Numbered from the stretch's first letter, positions 50,712 to 61,066 are shown. The stretch: DNA of 64,000 nt from Rhodospirillales bacterium (GCA_002696645.1 NZSA01000028.1:1-64000); one strand, 5' to 3'. A program made the numbers and translations. The notes: generated by a model from the sequence alone, not told the origin.

Positions 50712-52025
50712 TCATTCAGGGGTTCGTTCGGGCAAGAACAGCAACCCGATCCGAAAGAAGAATGTCATCAGCACCATGCTGCCAAGCCACCATGTCTGCC
50801 AGGCCCCATAGCTGATCGACGCAATGACAATCGCAGCAACCAGCCCTCCAAAGCAAACACTTCGATCCAGCGCCCCTGGCAGCCGAACAATTCGGCCAAT
50901 GATCAAAACAAAAGCCAGCAGTGTCGCCGCAACACCCGGCAGCCCCAGCTCAAGCCGAATTTGCATAAGAATATTATGGGGATGAAGCGGAAGATTCTGT
51001 CCTAATCGGACGACGCCCTCATGCAACAGGGTGGTATCCAGACCCTGCAATCGATCAGGTGTATCCACAATTCTATCCGACCCGTGCGGCAAGAACCGCG
51101 CACTGTCCAGCCCCCACCCCAGAAACGGATGCTGGCGGATCTTTTTCAGGGCAAAATCCAATATAAGAACCCGATGTTGCAGGCTGGCATGATTCTGTGT
51201 TGCGGACAGCAACGCATTGACGTTGGACGGACTGTTGGCGACGGGCACAACCGTCATCATCACAAAAACACCAATCACGATTATGCCCCCAACAAGTTTG
51301 GGGGCCCACCGCCCGGCGATGGCGATACCCAGACCAATCAATGACGCCGCAATGGATGTCGCATGCCCCGACAACAATACCCCAAGCACGGCGACGCCAT
51401 ACAGCCCTGTCACCAATCTGGTACCAACGCCTTCGCTGGCGGTAGACTGATAAACCAGAAATGCAGGAAATATCAGAACAGCCAAAATCGTTGCAGGCGC
51501 CTTATAAAAATTCTCGTATCCCGCCGTATTTGGCGGACCGACAAAAATGGTGCCCAGGAATCCAATAAGGCCATTTTCAATAAGGACAACGGCCACCAGA
51601 GCGGTGCCGATAAGAAGTCCCATTGCGACTGCCCGAATCGTTATGTGCCCCAAAGGAACAGCCATAAGCAGGAACAGGGAAAGCCCCATAGCAGCCAGCT
51701 TCCCAACGCGGTCGAATGGCAGCGGCTGTTGCGGAACAAACCAGAAAAGCGAAGCGCCCGCGACGACCAGAAAGAACAGACCGGCAGACAGGCCGATACG
51801 CCATTTCTTCCAACAAGCGGTTCGCCACGATGAATCCCTAGCCACCGACAGGACACCAATGGCTGCTATTGCTGCACCTGCAAAGACATATACGGACATG
51901 ATCTTAGGTTGCACCAAACCACCAAGGCAGCAGGCAGCGACAAGAAGCGTCAACGGAATCCGCAAACCGGGCGTAATCAGCAAATGCATGAATCCTAATT
52001 GCCCTTTATAAAAGCGGCTGTCCAT
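50712..52025 (-). CDS. O-antigen ligase/polymerase family membrane protein
   Basis: A 437-residue membrane protein with about eleven hydrophobic segments and one large loop near residues 275-340. The loop motif HPHNILMQIRLELGLPG near 343-360 is the Wzy_C/WaaL signature, and LDFALKKIRQHPFLGWGLDSARFLP near 288 supports it. Members join O-antigen to lipid A-core or polymerise polysaccharides. No other polysaccharide gene is nearby, so the polymer is unknown. The start is uncertain: a second in-frame ATG at 51989 follows TTAGGA. Confidence 0.85.
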   Translation of the reverse strand: MDSRFYKGQLGFMHLLITPGLRIPLTLLVAACCLGGLVQPKIMSVYVFAGAAIAAIGVLSVARDSSWRTACWKKWRIGLSAGLFFLVVAGASLFWFVPQQPLPFDRVGKLAAMGLSLFLLMAVPLGHITIRAVAMGLLIGTALVAVVLIENGLIGFLGTIFVGPPNTAGYENFYKAPATILAVLIFPAFLVYQSTASEGVGTRLVTGLYGVAVLGVLLSGHATSIAASLIGLGIAIAGRWAPKLVGGIIVIGVFVMMTVVPVANSPSNVNALLSATQNHASLQHRVLILDFALKKIRQHPFLGWGLDSARFLPHGSDRIVDTPDRLQGLDTTLLHEGVVRLGQNLPLHPHNILMQIRLELGLPGVAATLLAFVLIIGRIVRLPGALDRSVCFGGLVAAIVIASISYGAWQTWWLGSMVLMTFFFRIGLLFLPERTPE

Positions 52026-52126
52026 CTTGTTTCTTGCGCGACACGACCAAGCATTGCAGGACCAGAGTGCTTGCTCTGTTTACCCGAATCGAGCGGAAGT
52101 TTTTCCTCTATAAGGAAATGTCGCGC

Positions 52127-52381
52127 ATGTCAGATGATATTCACACCATTATCGCCAAGGCGATCAAGCGGGCAGACCGAACTTTTTTCAATGAGAATTA
52201 TACAAAACAGGCCGAGTCCGTGATCCGCGCGATCAACAATGCCGGATGGGGCATCGTACCGCTGGAGCCTGATCCTGAAATGCTGAAATCCGGCCGGGAA
52301 ACAATAGAAATCGGGCGACACAAGCCGTCAGAAGTGGCCAAAGCCGTCTATGCAGCCATGGTGCGCATCGGCCGCCTTTAG
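52127..52381 (+). CDS. Small conserved-looking soluble protein, unknown function
   Basis: An 84-residue protein, MSDDIHTIIAKAIKRADRTF onward, with alternating charged helices (NYTKQAESVIRAINNAGWGIVPLEPDP and HKPSEVAKAVYAAMVRIGRL). It has no signal, membrane segment or known motif. The start ATG at 52127 has AAGGA ten bases upstream; ATG 52118 is in frame but too close to that site. It is divergent from the O-antigen ligase gene and its stop overlaps the dusA stop by three bases. The codon pattern matches neighbouring genes, which supports it as real. Confidence 0.65.
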   Translation: MSDDIHTIIAKAIKRADRTFFNENYTKQAESVIRAINNAGWGIVPLEPDPEMLKSGRETIEIGRHKPSEVAKAVYAAMVRIGRL

Positions 52382-53406
52382 GCCCGCAATCCAGCGTCAT
52401 CCTGCTCTGGCACCAAGGCTATTGCCTGCTCAACAATTTCGGGCCCTGCATTTGTGCCATAGGCATTTTCACTCAAAAAACGCCGCCATCGCCTTGCCCC
52501 TGGCAGACCATTGAACAGTCCCAAAATGTGTCGGGTTATATGGTGCAGCGCAACCCCGTCGCGGCATTGCGCCTCAATATAGGGCAGCATCAAACGCACA
52601 ATATCATGCCGACTTTTTTGTTGGCCTGGCGCATCCCCAAAAATCGCAGCATCCGCCTGGGCCAGACAATAAGGATCCTGATACGCCGCCCGGCCTATCA
52701 TGACGCCATCCAGATCTGATAGATGCACAACTGCGTCATCCAGGCTTTGTATCCCGCCATTCAAACTGATCGACAAGGATGGGAAATCCCGCTTTACCCG
52801 ATGCACCACATCATATTGCAGCGGTGGGATTTCACGATTCTGCTTCGGGCTGAGCCCTTCCAGGATCGCGATCCGGGCATGGACGATGAAAGTATCGCAT
52901 CCGCCCTGCCGAACGGTATCAATAAAGTTCGTTAAATCCTGATAACTGTCGCGGCCATTGATCCCGATTCGACATTTTACCGTTACGGGAATAGACACGA
53001 CATCGCGCATCGCAGCCACGCAATCGCGCACCAAATGGGGATCCGCCATCAGACACGCCCCGAATTGCCCATTCTGCACACGATCCGACGGGCAACCAAC
53101 ATTCAGGTTCACCTCATCATATCCAGCACCTTCGACCATTCGGGCGGCTTTTGCCAGATCATGGGGCGATGACCCACCCAACTGACAGGCGACCGGATGT
53201 TCCGCACCGTCAAATGCCAGGAACCGCTGTGCATCGCCATGTAACAGCGCGCCGGTGGTTATCATTTCCGTGTATAACAGACTGTGCCGCGTGATGAGAC
53301 GCAGGAAATACCGGTCAAACCGATCCGTCCAGTCCATCATCGGGGCAACACTCAGCCGCCGATCAATTGCGCGGCTGTTGCTGTTTATCGTCGGTTTCGT
53401 TTTCAT
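52378..53406 (-). CDS. dusA: tRNA-dihydrouridine synthase DusA
   Basis: A 342-residue flavoenzyme that reduces uridines in the tRNA D-loop (positions 20/20a in DusA). RRLSVAPMMDWTDRFDRYFLRLI near residues 16-38 is the DusA-specific start of the barrel. NLNVGCPSDRVQNGQFGACLM near 95-115 has the catalytic Cys, VKCRIGINGRDSY near 140 the FMN site, and SLNGGIQSLDDA and VMIGRAAYQDP the phosphate-binding end. MKTKP was chosen as start because the usual family N-terminus begins here; the frame is open upstream but enters the next gene's promoter. Ribosome binding is weak. Confidence 0.93.
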   Translation of the reverse strand: MKTKPTINSNSRAIDRRLSVAPMMDWTDRFDRYFLRLITRHSLLYTEMITTGALLHGDAQRFLAFDGAEHPVACQLGGSSPHDLAKAARMVEGAGYDEVNLNVGCPSDRVQNGQFGACLMADPHLVRDCVAAMRDVVSIPVTVKCRIGINGRDSYQDLTNFIDTVRQGGCDTFIVHARIAILEGLSPKQNREIPPLQYDVVHRVKRDFPSLSISLNGGIQSLDDAVVHLSDLDGVMIGRAAYQDPYCLAQADAAIFGDAPGQQKSRHDIVRLMLPYIEAQCRDGVALHHITRHILGLFNGLPGARRWRRFLSENAYGTNAGPEIVEQAIALVPEQDDAGLRA

Positions 53407-53539
53407 GAACGGGCTTTTACACCAGGATTCCACAGCATCCAATCCCCGTGACACTTGACCAAACAATGCAAGACTGTTGGACTCCCCGCCACAAATAAGG
53501 CAGACACAGTATAAGTTCGTATTTTGGGAGATTTCGCCT

Positions 53540-56500
53540 GTGCGGCAACGCCTAGCCACTGGGTGGTACTGGTTTGCGATTATGATCGCAATTATTACCA
53601 TTGGTGCGGGATGGATTGCAGCATGGCAAGTGGACCGACATGCCGCAAAGCATTGGTCCAACCTTGTTTCGCAAGAAGCCAATGACATCACGCAAATGGT
53701 GTCTGGCGCGCTACAGCGCGATCAACTGCAACTTTATGCATTTGCCCGCAGTCTCCCTGAAGGGTCTGAGCGCAGCAACATGCAGTTTGATGCTGTCTTC
53801 ACCCTGGAATCCTCTTTGCTATATCGTCGTCAAAGGTCCATATCCTTTGATGGATTGGCCTATGCTGTTTGGGTTCCGGGGCAAGATCGTGATCGTTTCG
53901 AATCCCTCTATGGGATCGGAATTCTGGGCCCGGACCATCTGCCCAGCACGCAAACCGGGGATGGTTTTATCGTGCTTCACGCCGATGGCGCGCCTGATAG
54001 CCTTTTCTCTGGTCTTGATCTGACGTCAGTGCCTGCATTTGTCCAATCCGTTACCGAAGGCTTTCGGTCTGAAAATGACCCCATGATTGGTCCGGTATAT
54101 AGCGGCAAGACGGGGATTATGGCGCCGGTTACCGTCTGCCAGGGCGACAACGGGATCGTGCTGGGCCTTCTGAACCTTACTAAACTTACCCGCAGCATTT
54201 TATTGCAGTCTCTGCCCGATGGTATTTCTGTTGCAATCGTCGATCGCAACAACACTATTCACGAAACCGGCCCGATTGAAGGGGCGCAAGTCACCCTGAC
54301 GACACAGATCAACAAAGACAGCCTGAACATTTCCTTTAACTGGCAGGCCAATGAAAGATTTCAGGGTGGACCGTCCGATGAGTTGGGCAACAGCCTGCGG
54401 CTTGGCAGCGTTATTGTCAGCGGCCTGATTTTGGCCGTCCTATTTTCCGCCAGCGCCACGAGCCGCAGAAAACATGCCTTAAGTCGTGAACGTTCCTTGA
54501 TGCAGACCATGGTTGAACGCATGGCTGAAGGGATCACGATTATTGACCCGAATTTGACCCTGGTTGCCTGCAACGATCACTTCTACACCGTATATGGTCT
54601 GCCGAAAGACCGGTTTAAAACACCGGTGCCGGTTGAACAGATACTGCGTCTGCGCCTGGAACGAGGAGAATTCGGAGCCGTTCGGAACCCCGAATACTTC
54701 ATTGCAGACCGCCTGACCATGTTAAAGCGTGCGTCCACGGACACGACCGAAGAAACGCTTTCTGATGGTCGTTTAATAGAAATAAGACGGTTAAAATCTC
54801 CCGATGGAATGCTGATATCGCTTTATCTGGATGTCACCGACCGACGCCGGGAAGAGCGGGAAAAGGCGGCCGCCGCAGCCCTGATAAAGACAACATTCGA
54901 TAATATGAGCGATGGCCTGACGGCATTGGATCATTTGGGGAATCTTCTGAATTGGAACAACAGGTTTCAAAACCTTTTCGCCATTGATCCTGACAAGATA
55001 TCCGTTGGCATGTCGCTGCGTGACGTCATCCGGGTTTCTTTGACAGACCAGGACGCCGACGCTTTACGCGCGGCACTGGATCGACTGATGGAAGGTCAGG
55101 GTTCCCACAAAGCTGAAACCCATTCATCGCCCGACACCGAATTTATTCGCCTTAGCAATGATCGCTGGGTGCAGGTCTCGTGCAGCACTATGGGCGATCG
55201 CGACATGGTTATCACCTATACCGATATCAGCGACCGTGAACGCACCAGTGAAGCCTTACGCCGCTCTGAAGAACGCTATGCGCTTGCCGCTGCCGGGACG
55301 AATGACGGCCTGTGGGATTGGAATATCCAGGAAGACCATTTATACACGTCGCCACGCTGGCGCGACATGCTGGGATTGGGCAAGGATCCAATTTCAGAAC
55401 AATCGCACGACTGGTTTGATCGGGTTCATCCAAAAGATATTGAAGAATTGCAAATGGATATCGATGCGCATCTGGATGGTCGCACCGATCATCTGCAGTC
55501 GCGTTTCCGTATCCTGCATGCGAATGGGGATTATCTGTGGGCATTGGCCCGTGCCATCGCCGTGCGGGACGACACCGGGAAGGCGGTGCGCCTGACCGGC
55601 TCTTTGACCGATATAACAGAGCGCAAACGAACGGAAGAAAAGCTGATCCGCGACGCGCTGTATGATCCCGTCACAGGCCTGCCCAATCGTGCCCTGTTCC
55701 TGGACCGAATAGAACAGGAACGCCGGCGCCATCCAGAAACTGCCAAAGACAGATATGCGGTGCTGCTGTTGGACCTTGACCGGTTTAAAGTCATTAATGA
55801 TTCACTGGGTCATGATCTGGGCGATGCCTTACTGATCAAAGTTGCCCGCAGATTGGAAACGGTATTGAAGGCCGGGGATTCCATCGCCCGCCTGTCTGGC
55901 GATGAATTTGGCATCCTGCTGACCAGTATCGCGTCGGAGGAAGAGGCTCTGGATACCGTGCATTGGGTCCAATCAGACCTGGCCGCAGCCTTCCAGATTG
56001 GCGATCAGGAAATCTTCACCTCTGCCTGCGTCGGGATCGCAACGCCCAGCAAAGGGTTTTCCGATGCCGAAGAAATGCTGCGCGCAGCCGATATTGCAAT
56101 GTACAAGGCCAAGGCAAAGGGACAATCGTCAACAGCCGTTTTCGATTCACAGATGCAAACCCGCGCCATCACCCAGATGCAGTTAGAAAACGACCTGCGC
56201 CGTGCCGTGGATCGCGACGAAATTGAAATGTATTACCAACCGATCATCAGTTTCGAGACGGGTGAAATTGCCGGTGTCGAGGCCCTTGCCCGGTGGCGAC
56301 ATCCAGATCGTGGGACTGTTGTTCCGGCTGACTTTATTCCCCTGGCGGAAGATACAGGCCTGATCAACGCCATTGGCACGGCCGCCTTGCGCCTGGCCTG
56401 CCGGCAACTCAAGAAATGGGATGACACATTGGGGCCAAAAGCACCCAGGACAATCAGTGTGAACCTGTCGGGTCGGCAGTTACAAGACCCCGACATGGTG

Positions 56501-56971
56501 CGGGAGATTGAACTGATACTGGCCCGCGAAGGCATTGATGGATCACAGTTGAAGCTGGAAGTCACAGAAAGCATGATCATGATGAATCCGGAAATCACTT
56601 CTCGGATTCTGATGGACCTGAAAGAATTGGGCGTTGCATTGTCTATCGACGATTTTGGAACAGGCTATTCATCGCTAAGCTACCTGCACCGCTTCCCCTT
56701 CGATACATTGAAGATTGACCGGTCTTTTGTCGTCAGCATGGATGAAAAGGCGGAAAATATGGAAATCATTCGCTCGATTATCCTGCTGGCCCACAGCCTT
56801 GGCATGGATATTATTGCCGAAGGGGTGGAATCAGATCGCCACCTGCGGAAGCTGAAGGCCTTGAAGTGCGAATATGGTCAGGGCTTCTTTTTCGCAACAC
56901 CACAACCAGCCGACAAATTGTCAGAAATGCTGTTGGCGGGCCAGCGCTGGGACATTCCAGCAATTGATTAG
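53540..56971 (+). CDS. CHASE-PAS-GGDEF-EAL cyclic-di-GMP protein
   Basis: An approximately 1143-residue membrane signalling protein. Helix 1 (YWFAIMIAIITIGAGWIAAW) and helix 2 (SVIVSGLILAVLFSA, near 290) bracket a periplasmic CHASE-type sensor (FDGLAYAVWVPGQDRDRFE, then GPVYSGKTGIMAPV). Three PAS-type regions follow (about 330-440, 450-580 and 590-700, the last PAS_3-like). The GGDEF domain starts at YDPVTGLPNRALFLDRI near 707, with catalytic motif SGDEF near 785. The EAL domain shows EALARW near 912, NLSGRQL, EVTES, DDFGTGYSSL and KIDRSFV. Both synthesis and breakdown of c-di-GMP are possible. A GTG at 53540 after GGGAG was preferred to a TTG 63 bases upstream. Confidence 0.9.
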   Translation: MRQRLATGWYWFAIMIAIITIGAGWIAAWQVDRHAAKHWSNLVSQEANDITQMVSGALQRDQLQLYAFARSLPEGSERSNMQFDAVFTLESSLLYRRQRSISFDGLAYAVWVPGQDRDRFESLYGIGILGPDHLPSTQTGDGFIVLHADGAPDSLFSGLDLTSVPAFVQSVTEGFRSENDPMIGPVYSGKTGIMAPVTVCQGDNGIVLGLLNLTKLTRSILLQSLPDGISVAIVDRNNTIHETGPIEGAQVTLTTQINKDSLNISFNWQANERFQGGPSDELGNSLRLGSVIVSGLILAVLFSASATSRRKHALSRERSLMQTMVERMAEGITIIDPNLTLVACNDHFYTVYGLPKDRFKTPVPVEQILRLRLERGEFGAVRNPEYFIADRLTMLKRASTDTTEETLSDGRLIEIRRLKSPDGMLISLYLDVTDRRREEREKAAAAALIKTTFDNMSDGLTALDHLGNLLNWNNRFQNLFAIDPDKISVGMSLRDVIRVSLTDQDADALRAALDRLMEGQGSHKAETHSSPDTEFIRLSNDRWVQVSCSTMGDRDMVITYTDISDRERTSEALRRSEERYALAAAGTNDGLWDWNIQEDHLYTSPRWRDMLGLGKDPISEQSHDWFDRVHPKDIEELQMDIDAHLDGRTDHLQSRFRILHANGDYLWALARAIAVRDDTGKAVRLTGSLTDITERKRTEEKLIRDALYDPVTGLPNRALFLDRIEQERRRHPETAKDRYAVLLLDLDRFKVINDSLGHDLGDALLIKVARRLETVLKAGDSIARLSGDEFGILLTSIASEEEALDTVHWVQSDLAAAFQIGDQEIFTSACVGIATPSKGFSDAEEMLRAADIAMYKAKAKGQSSTAVFDSQMQTRAITQMQLENDLRRAVDRDEIEMYYQPIISFETGEIAGVEALARWRHPDRGTVVPADFIPLAEDTGLINAIGTAALRLACRQLKKWDDTLGPKAPRTISVNLSGRQLQDPDMVREIELILAREGIDGSQLKLEVTESMIMMNPEITSRILMDLKELGVALSIDDFGTGYSSLSYLHRFPFDTLKIDRSFVVSMDEKAENMEIIRSIILLAHSLGMDIIAEGVESDRHLRKLKALKCEYGQGFFFATPQPADKLSEMLLAGQRWDIPAID

Positions 56972-57558
56972 AGCACGTGCATCAAGAGGGGCCGAAAGGT
57001 TTCAATATCGGGCAATGACAGATTGGGTACTTTTGCCCCCTCGTCACAGCGCCTCAATGTGACCGCGTCCTGCCGATAGGGATTGGCGGCAAAGGCTTCC
57101 AGCGCGTCCCCCTGCAGCGGGCCCCCCTGAAGTTCCAGGCTGCGAATGGATGCCTGCGACAGGCGATTGAAATAGTCAGGCTCAACCGCGCATAAATACC
57201 GCTTCGCATTCACATGCAGGCGCACGGGCTCACTGACGGCCGGAGGATAGAACCGGGCCAGAAAATCAGCACCATAATCTTCATGCTGCGCATCAATTCC
57301 ATGATCGGCGCAATCTTCGGCGCGGGTATGCAGGAAATGTCCAAGGTCATGCAGCAGGGCCGCAGCGGTCAGTGTATCCTTGCTCTCCAGCTGATCGGCC
57401 ATAATGGCGCATTGAATACCATGCTCACCCTGACTGATCGCTTCCCCCAGATAGTCCTGGCTGCCCATATGGTGAAACATCTCAATGATGAAATCGACCA
57501 CAGTATCCCGCGTTACCTGATCAGGATGCATCGGCAGGGTGTCACGAATGGCGATCAT
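56968..57558 (-). CDS. PhnZ-like HD-domain diiron oxygenase
   Basis: A 196-residue HD-superfamily protein. Residues Y36, E39, H46, H70-D71, H74, H92, H115, K119 and D172 occur with nearly the spacing I recall for PhnZ, the mixed-valence diiron oxygenase that cleaves hydroxylated organophosphonates. DYLGEAISQGEHGIQCA and LLHDLGHFL are the visible stretches. It fits the HDIG protein family named for phosphonate-degradation operons. A PhnY-like hydroxylase or phosphonate transporter is not in the window. Its stop overlaps that of the c-di-GMP gene tail to tail. GAAGGA precedes the ATG. Confidence 0.75.
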   Translation of the reverse strand: MIAIRDTLPMHPDQVTRDTVVDFIIEMFHHMGSQDYLGEAISQGEHGIQCAIMADQLESKDTLTAAALLHDLGHFLHTRAEDCADHGIDAQHEDYGADFLARFYPPAVSEPVRLHVNAKRYLCAVEPDYFNRLSQASIRSLELQGGPLQGDALEAFAANPYRQDAVTLRRCDEGAKVPNLSLPDIETFRPLLMHVL

Positions 57559-57686
57559 AGCAACGTCCTTCTACCAGTTTAACCGAAACCGGGATTCTAG
57601 ATATCATCCTAAGAACGCACAGACGAACGGAGATTTCGTGACAATGACGCGCCCAATCTCAGCATTCATCAACCCCTGCATATCCA

Positions 57687-57720
57687 ATATCCTAAGCAAC
57701 AGAAAGGTTGCTTAGGATAT
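57687..57720. other. Perfect 14-bp inverted repeat without T-tract
   Basis: ATATCCTAAGCAAC (57687-57700) and GTTGCTTAGGATAT (57707-57720) are exact inverted repeats with loop AGAAAG. It lies between the TM2 gene stop and the HD-oxygenase start. Neither strand has a T-run next to it, so it is not a classical terminator; a weak terminator or a binding site are both possible. Confidence 0.7.
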
Positions 57721-57766
57721 ATCTAAACAGAGAATAGCCGCGAACCGACAATTGGCGTTTTTCTTC

Positions 57767-58126
57767 TCATCCAAATTTTTCGGCGAATGCTTCATCCGTC
57801 ATTGTCAGATAGATGATGAATTCAATAAATGCGATTAAAGCTGGAATAAATGTCCAGCAAAACAGCAGATACAAAACGCCCATTCCACCTTGCCCAAGAT
57901 AGAATTTATGTATCCCGAGCCCTCCCAGAAAGAATGCCAACAGAGCGGCTGTGACCCTGCTCTTTGAGCCCACACCAGATTTACCCTTTTGTGATACACC
58001 ACATTTAGGGCAAACAACCGCCTCCAGATCGATTTGCGCTCCACAAGCGTGGCAGAATTTCGTTGGTCTTGAAGAAGCTCCGTTGTTATGCACAGCGGTA
58101 ACGTTAGAGTTTTCTGACGAAGACAT
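57767..58126 (-). CDS. Zinc-ribbon TM2 domain membrane protein
   Basis: A 119-residue protein. A zinc-ribbon FCHACGAQIDLEAVVCPKCG (Cys pairs near residues 25 and 40) is followed by the TM2 domain, SRVTAALLAFFLGGLGIHKFYLGQGGMGVLYLLFCWTFIPALIAFIEFI, with two hydrophobic helices and the GIHKFYLG turn. TM2 proteins are widespread and poorly understood. The start MSSSENSN follows a G-run; the frame is open 66 bases upstream without support. It lies alone in an AT-rich segment. Confidence 0.88.
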   Translation of the reverse strand: MSSSENSNVTAVHNNGASSRPTKFCHACGAQIDLEAVVCPKCGVSQKGKSGVGSKSRVTAALLAFFLGGLGIHKFYLGQGGMGVLYLLFCWTFIPALIAFIEFIIYLTMTDEAFAEKFG

Positions 58127-58314
58127 AGACCCCCCCAAATCTAATAAACCGACACACGCATTATTAGTATTACGGCTCACTATGCATATCAAGTATGGAG
58201 TTACTTCCAGAGCACCTTTGGATCTTCCAAGGTTGTTCTGACTAACGACAAATAATCAGAGTATGCTCCAGTCCTAAAAAGATGAAATTCTCTCTCAGCA
58301 TAAAATAGCCAAAC

Positions 58315-58344
58315 CTTGTGGCACAATCTGTGCTTACCCATATA
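58315..58344 (+). promoter_or_regulatory. Heat-shock (sigma-32-type) promoter of clpB
   Basis: CTTGTGG (58315-58321), a 15-base spacer and CCCATATA (58337-58344) fit the sigma-32 consensus (CTTGAAA...CCCATNT) and lie about 100 bases before the clpB start. The rest of the 322-base gap 58127-58448 is AT-rich and holds no gene that I can support. Confidence 0.7.
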
Positions 58345-58448
58345 GATTATGAAGGGATGCCGACACGCGGGTCCCGTCAAAAATGAACCAATAACTCCTA
58401 TACCGATCTTGCCTCAAAGAGGGAGACGGAAACGAGAGGTTAGTGACC

Positions 58449-61046
58449 ATGAATATTGAAAAATTCACTGAACGCGCGCGCGGATTCATTCAAGCGGCGC
58501 AAACAATAGCCGTCCGGGAAGACAACCAGCGGCTGACCCCTGAACATCTGCTCAAGGCCCTGCTGGACGACGAAGAAGGCATGGCAGCCAATCTGATCTC
58601 AGCCGCCGGTGGCGATGCCAAACAGGCCCTGACCAGTGTTACTCAGGCCATTGCGAAACTGCCAAAAGTGCAAGGTGCTGGCGCGGGTGGCCTGCATCTG
58701 GACACTGCCCTGGCAAAGGTTCTGGATTCTGCAGAAACGACCGCAGAGAAAAATGGCGACAGTTTCGTCACAACAGAGATTTTACTGCTTGCCCTGGCAC
58801 TGGCACAGGGGACAGAAGCGGCGAAAATTCTCAGCACCGCAAATGTGAAACCTCAGGCCTTGAACGCGGCAATTAAAGACATGCGCCAGGGTCGCACCGC
58901 CGATTCAGCCTCTGCAGAGAGCAAATACGACGCGCTGAAGAAATATGCCCGCGACCTGACGCAAGTGGCGCGGGATGGAAAGCTGGACCCTGTTATCGGG
59001 CGTGACGAAGAAATCCGCCGCACCATTCAGGTCCTGTCCCGCCGCACCAAAAACAACCCCGTATTGATCGGGGAACCGGGGGTCGGTAAGACCGCGATCA
59101 TCGAAGGCCTGGCCCAGCGCATCGTTGCCGGTGATGTGCCGGAAACCCTGCGCGACAAGCGCCTGATGGCGCTGGACCTTGCCTCCATGGTGGCGGGTGC
59201 AAAATTCCGCGGTGAATTTGAAGAGCGCCTGAAAGCCGTGCTGGAAGAAATTGAGGCCGCCGCCGGCAGCATCATCGTCTTTATTGACGAATTGCACACC
59301 CTGGTCGGCGCGGGCAGTGCAGAAGGGTCCATGGATGCGTCCAACATGCTGAAACCCGCCCTGGCGCGGGGGGCCTTGCATTGCGTCGGGGCCACGACCC
59401 TGAATGAATATCGCAAGCATATCGAAAAAGATGCGGCCCTTGCCCGCCGGTTCCAGACTGTCTTTGTCGCAGAACCTTCCGTGGAAGACACAATTTCAAT
59501 CCTGCGTGGCCTAAAGGAAAAGTACGAGCTTCATCACGGGGTCCGCATCACCGATGCGGCAATCGTGGCGGCCGCGACCTTGTCCAATCGCTATATCACC
59601 GACCGGTTCCTGCCCGATAAGGCCATTGATCTGGTGGACGAAGCCGCGTCGCGCCTGCGCATGGAAGTCGACAGCAAACCAGAAGCCATCGACGAACTGG
59701 ATCGACGTATCATTCAATTGAAGATCGAACGCGAGGCCCTGAAAAAGGAAACCGACAAGGCGTCCAAGGATCGCCTGGAAAAACTGCAGACGGAATTGAG
59801 CGATCTGGAGGAGCAATCGGCCACCCTGACCGCCCAATGGCAGGCCGAGAAAGGCAAGCTGAATGCGGCCCAGGGCTTGAAGGAGAAGCTGGATTCAGCG
59901 CGCAGCGAATTGGCGACCGCTCAGCGGGAAGGCCGATACGACCGCGCGGGCGAATTGGCCTATGGCGTCATACCCGACCTGGAAGCCAAGCTTGCAGCGG
60001 CGGAAACCCAAGGCACAGGGTCGATGCTGGAAGAGGAAGTGCGCGATCAGGACATTGCATCCATCGTCTCGCGCTGGACCGGTATTCCTGTCGACAAGAT
60101 GCTGGAGGGTGAACGCGAAAAGCTGCTGCAAATGGAAACCCTGCTGGGCAAGCGCGTGATTGGCCAAAGCCAGGCAATCACCGCGATATCCAGTGCGGTC
60201 CGGCGCGCCCGTGCGGGCCTTCAGGACCCCAATCGACCCATTGGCAGCTTCCTGTTTCTGGGCCCAACCGGTGTCGGGAAGACGGAGCTTACCAAATCAC
60301 TGGCGGATTTCCTGTTCGATGATGATCAGGCCATGGTCCGCATCGACATGTCGGAATATATGGAAAAGCATTCCGTCTCTCGTCTGATCGGCGCACCTCC
60401 GGGCTATGTCGGCTATGACGAGGGTGGTGCCCTGACCGAAGCCGTGCGGCGCAGACCCTATCAGGTGATCCTGTTCGATGAGATCGAAAAGGCACATCCG
60501 GATGTTTTCAATGTGTTACTGCAGGTCCTGGACGATGGACGCCTGACCGATGGACAGGGCCGCACGGTGGATTTCCGCAATGTGCTGATTATCCTGACCT
60601 CTAATCTTGGTGCGGAATTCCTGGCCGACCAAAAGGACGGTGAGGATGTCGAAGCGGTGCGCCCACAGGTTATGGAAGTCGTACGCCATGCCTTCCGACC
60701 GGAATTTTTGAACCGGTTGGATGAAATCCTGCTGTTCCGCCGCCTGTCGCGGGAGAACATGTCGGGGATCGTGGATATCCAACTGGATCATCTGCGGGCC
60801 TTGCTGCAGGACCGCAAGATCACCTTGGCGGTCGATCCTGCCGCCCTGATGTGGCTTGGCAATGCGGGCTATGACCCGGTTTATGGCGCCCGTCCGCTGA
60901 AACGGGTGATTCAGAAACATCTGCAAAACCCTCTGGCCAATCTGATTCTGGATGGCAGCCTGAATGATGGGGATACCGTCACGGTGGGGGCCAGCAACGG
61001 GCATTTGGTCCTGAACGGGCGCGAGATCGAGGCCGAAGCCGCATAA
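58449..61046 (+). CDS. clpB: ATP-dependent disaggregase ClpB
   Basis: An 865-residue Hsp100 chaperone that, with DnaK, rescues aggregated proteins. The N-domain begins [24 protein letters not shown]-1 has [18 protein letters not shown] near 204 and [14 protein letters not shown]-type Walker B ([11 protein letters not shown]) near 275. The coiled-coil middle domain runs about 405-525 ([22 protein letters not shown] and following). AAA-2 has [15 protein letters not shown] near 605 and [30 protein letters not shown] near 673. ATG 58449 was preferred to a GTG six bases earlier on ribosome-site spacing and family N-terminus. A sigma-32 promoter precedes it and a terminator follows. Confidence 0.96.
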   Translation: MNIEKFTERARGFIQAAQTIAVREDNQRLTPEHLLKALLDDEEGMAANLISAAGGDAKQALTSVTQAIAKLPKVQGAGAGGLHLDTALAKVLDSAETTAEKNGDSFVTTEILLLALALAQGTEAAKILSTANVKPQALNAAIKDMRQGRTADSASAESKYDALKKYARDLTQVARDGKLDPVIGRDEEIRRTIQVLSRRTKNNPVLIGEPGVGKTAIIEGLAQRIVAGDVPETLRDKRLMALDLASMVAGAKFRGEFEERLKAVLEEIEAAAGSIIVFIDELHTLVGAGSAEGSMDASNMLKPALARGALHCVGATTLNEYRKHIEKDAALARRFQTVFVAEPSVEDTISILRGLKEKYELHHGVRITDAAIVAAATLSNRYITDRFLPDKAIDLVDEAASRLRMEVDSKPEAIDELDRRIIQLKIEREALKKETDKASKDRLEKLQTELSDLEEQSATLTAQWQAEKGKLNAAQGLKEKLDSARSELATAQREGRYDRAGELAYGVIPDLEAKLAAAETQGTGSMLEEEVRDQDIASIVSRWTGIPVDKMLEGEREKLLQMETLLGKRVIGQSQAITAISSAVRRARAGLQDPNRPIGSFLFLGPTGVGKTELTKSLADFLFDDDQAMVRIDMSEYMEKHSVSRLIGAPPGYVGYDEGGALTEAVRRRPYQVILFDEIEKAHPDVFNVLLQVLDDGRLTDGQGRTVDFRNVLIILTSNLGAEFLADQKDGEDVEAVRPQVMEVVRHAFRPEFLNRLDEILLFRRLSRENMSGIVDIQLDHLRALLQDRKITLAVDPAALMWLGNAGYDPVYGARPLKRVIQKHLQNPLANLILDGSLNDGDTVTVGASNGHLVLNGREIEAEAA

Positions 61047-61066
61047 CAGCATTTGCTTGTTATTAA

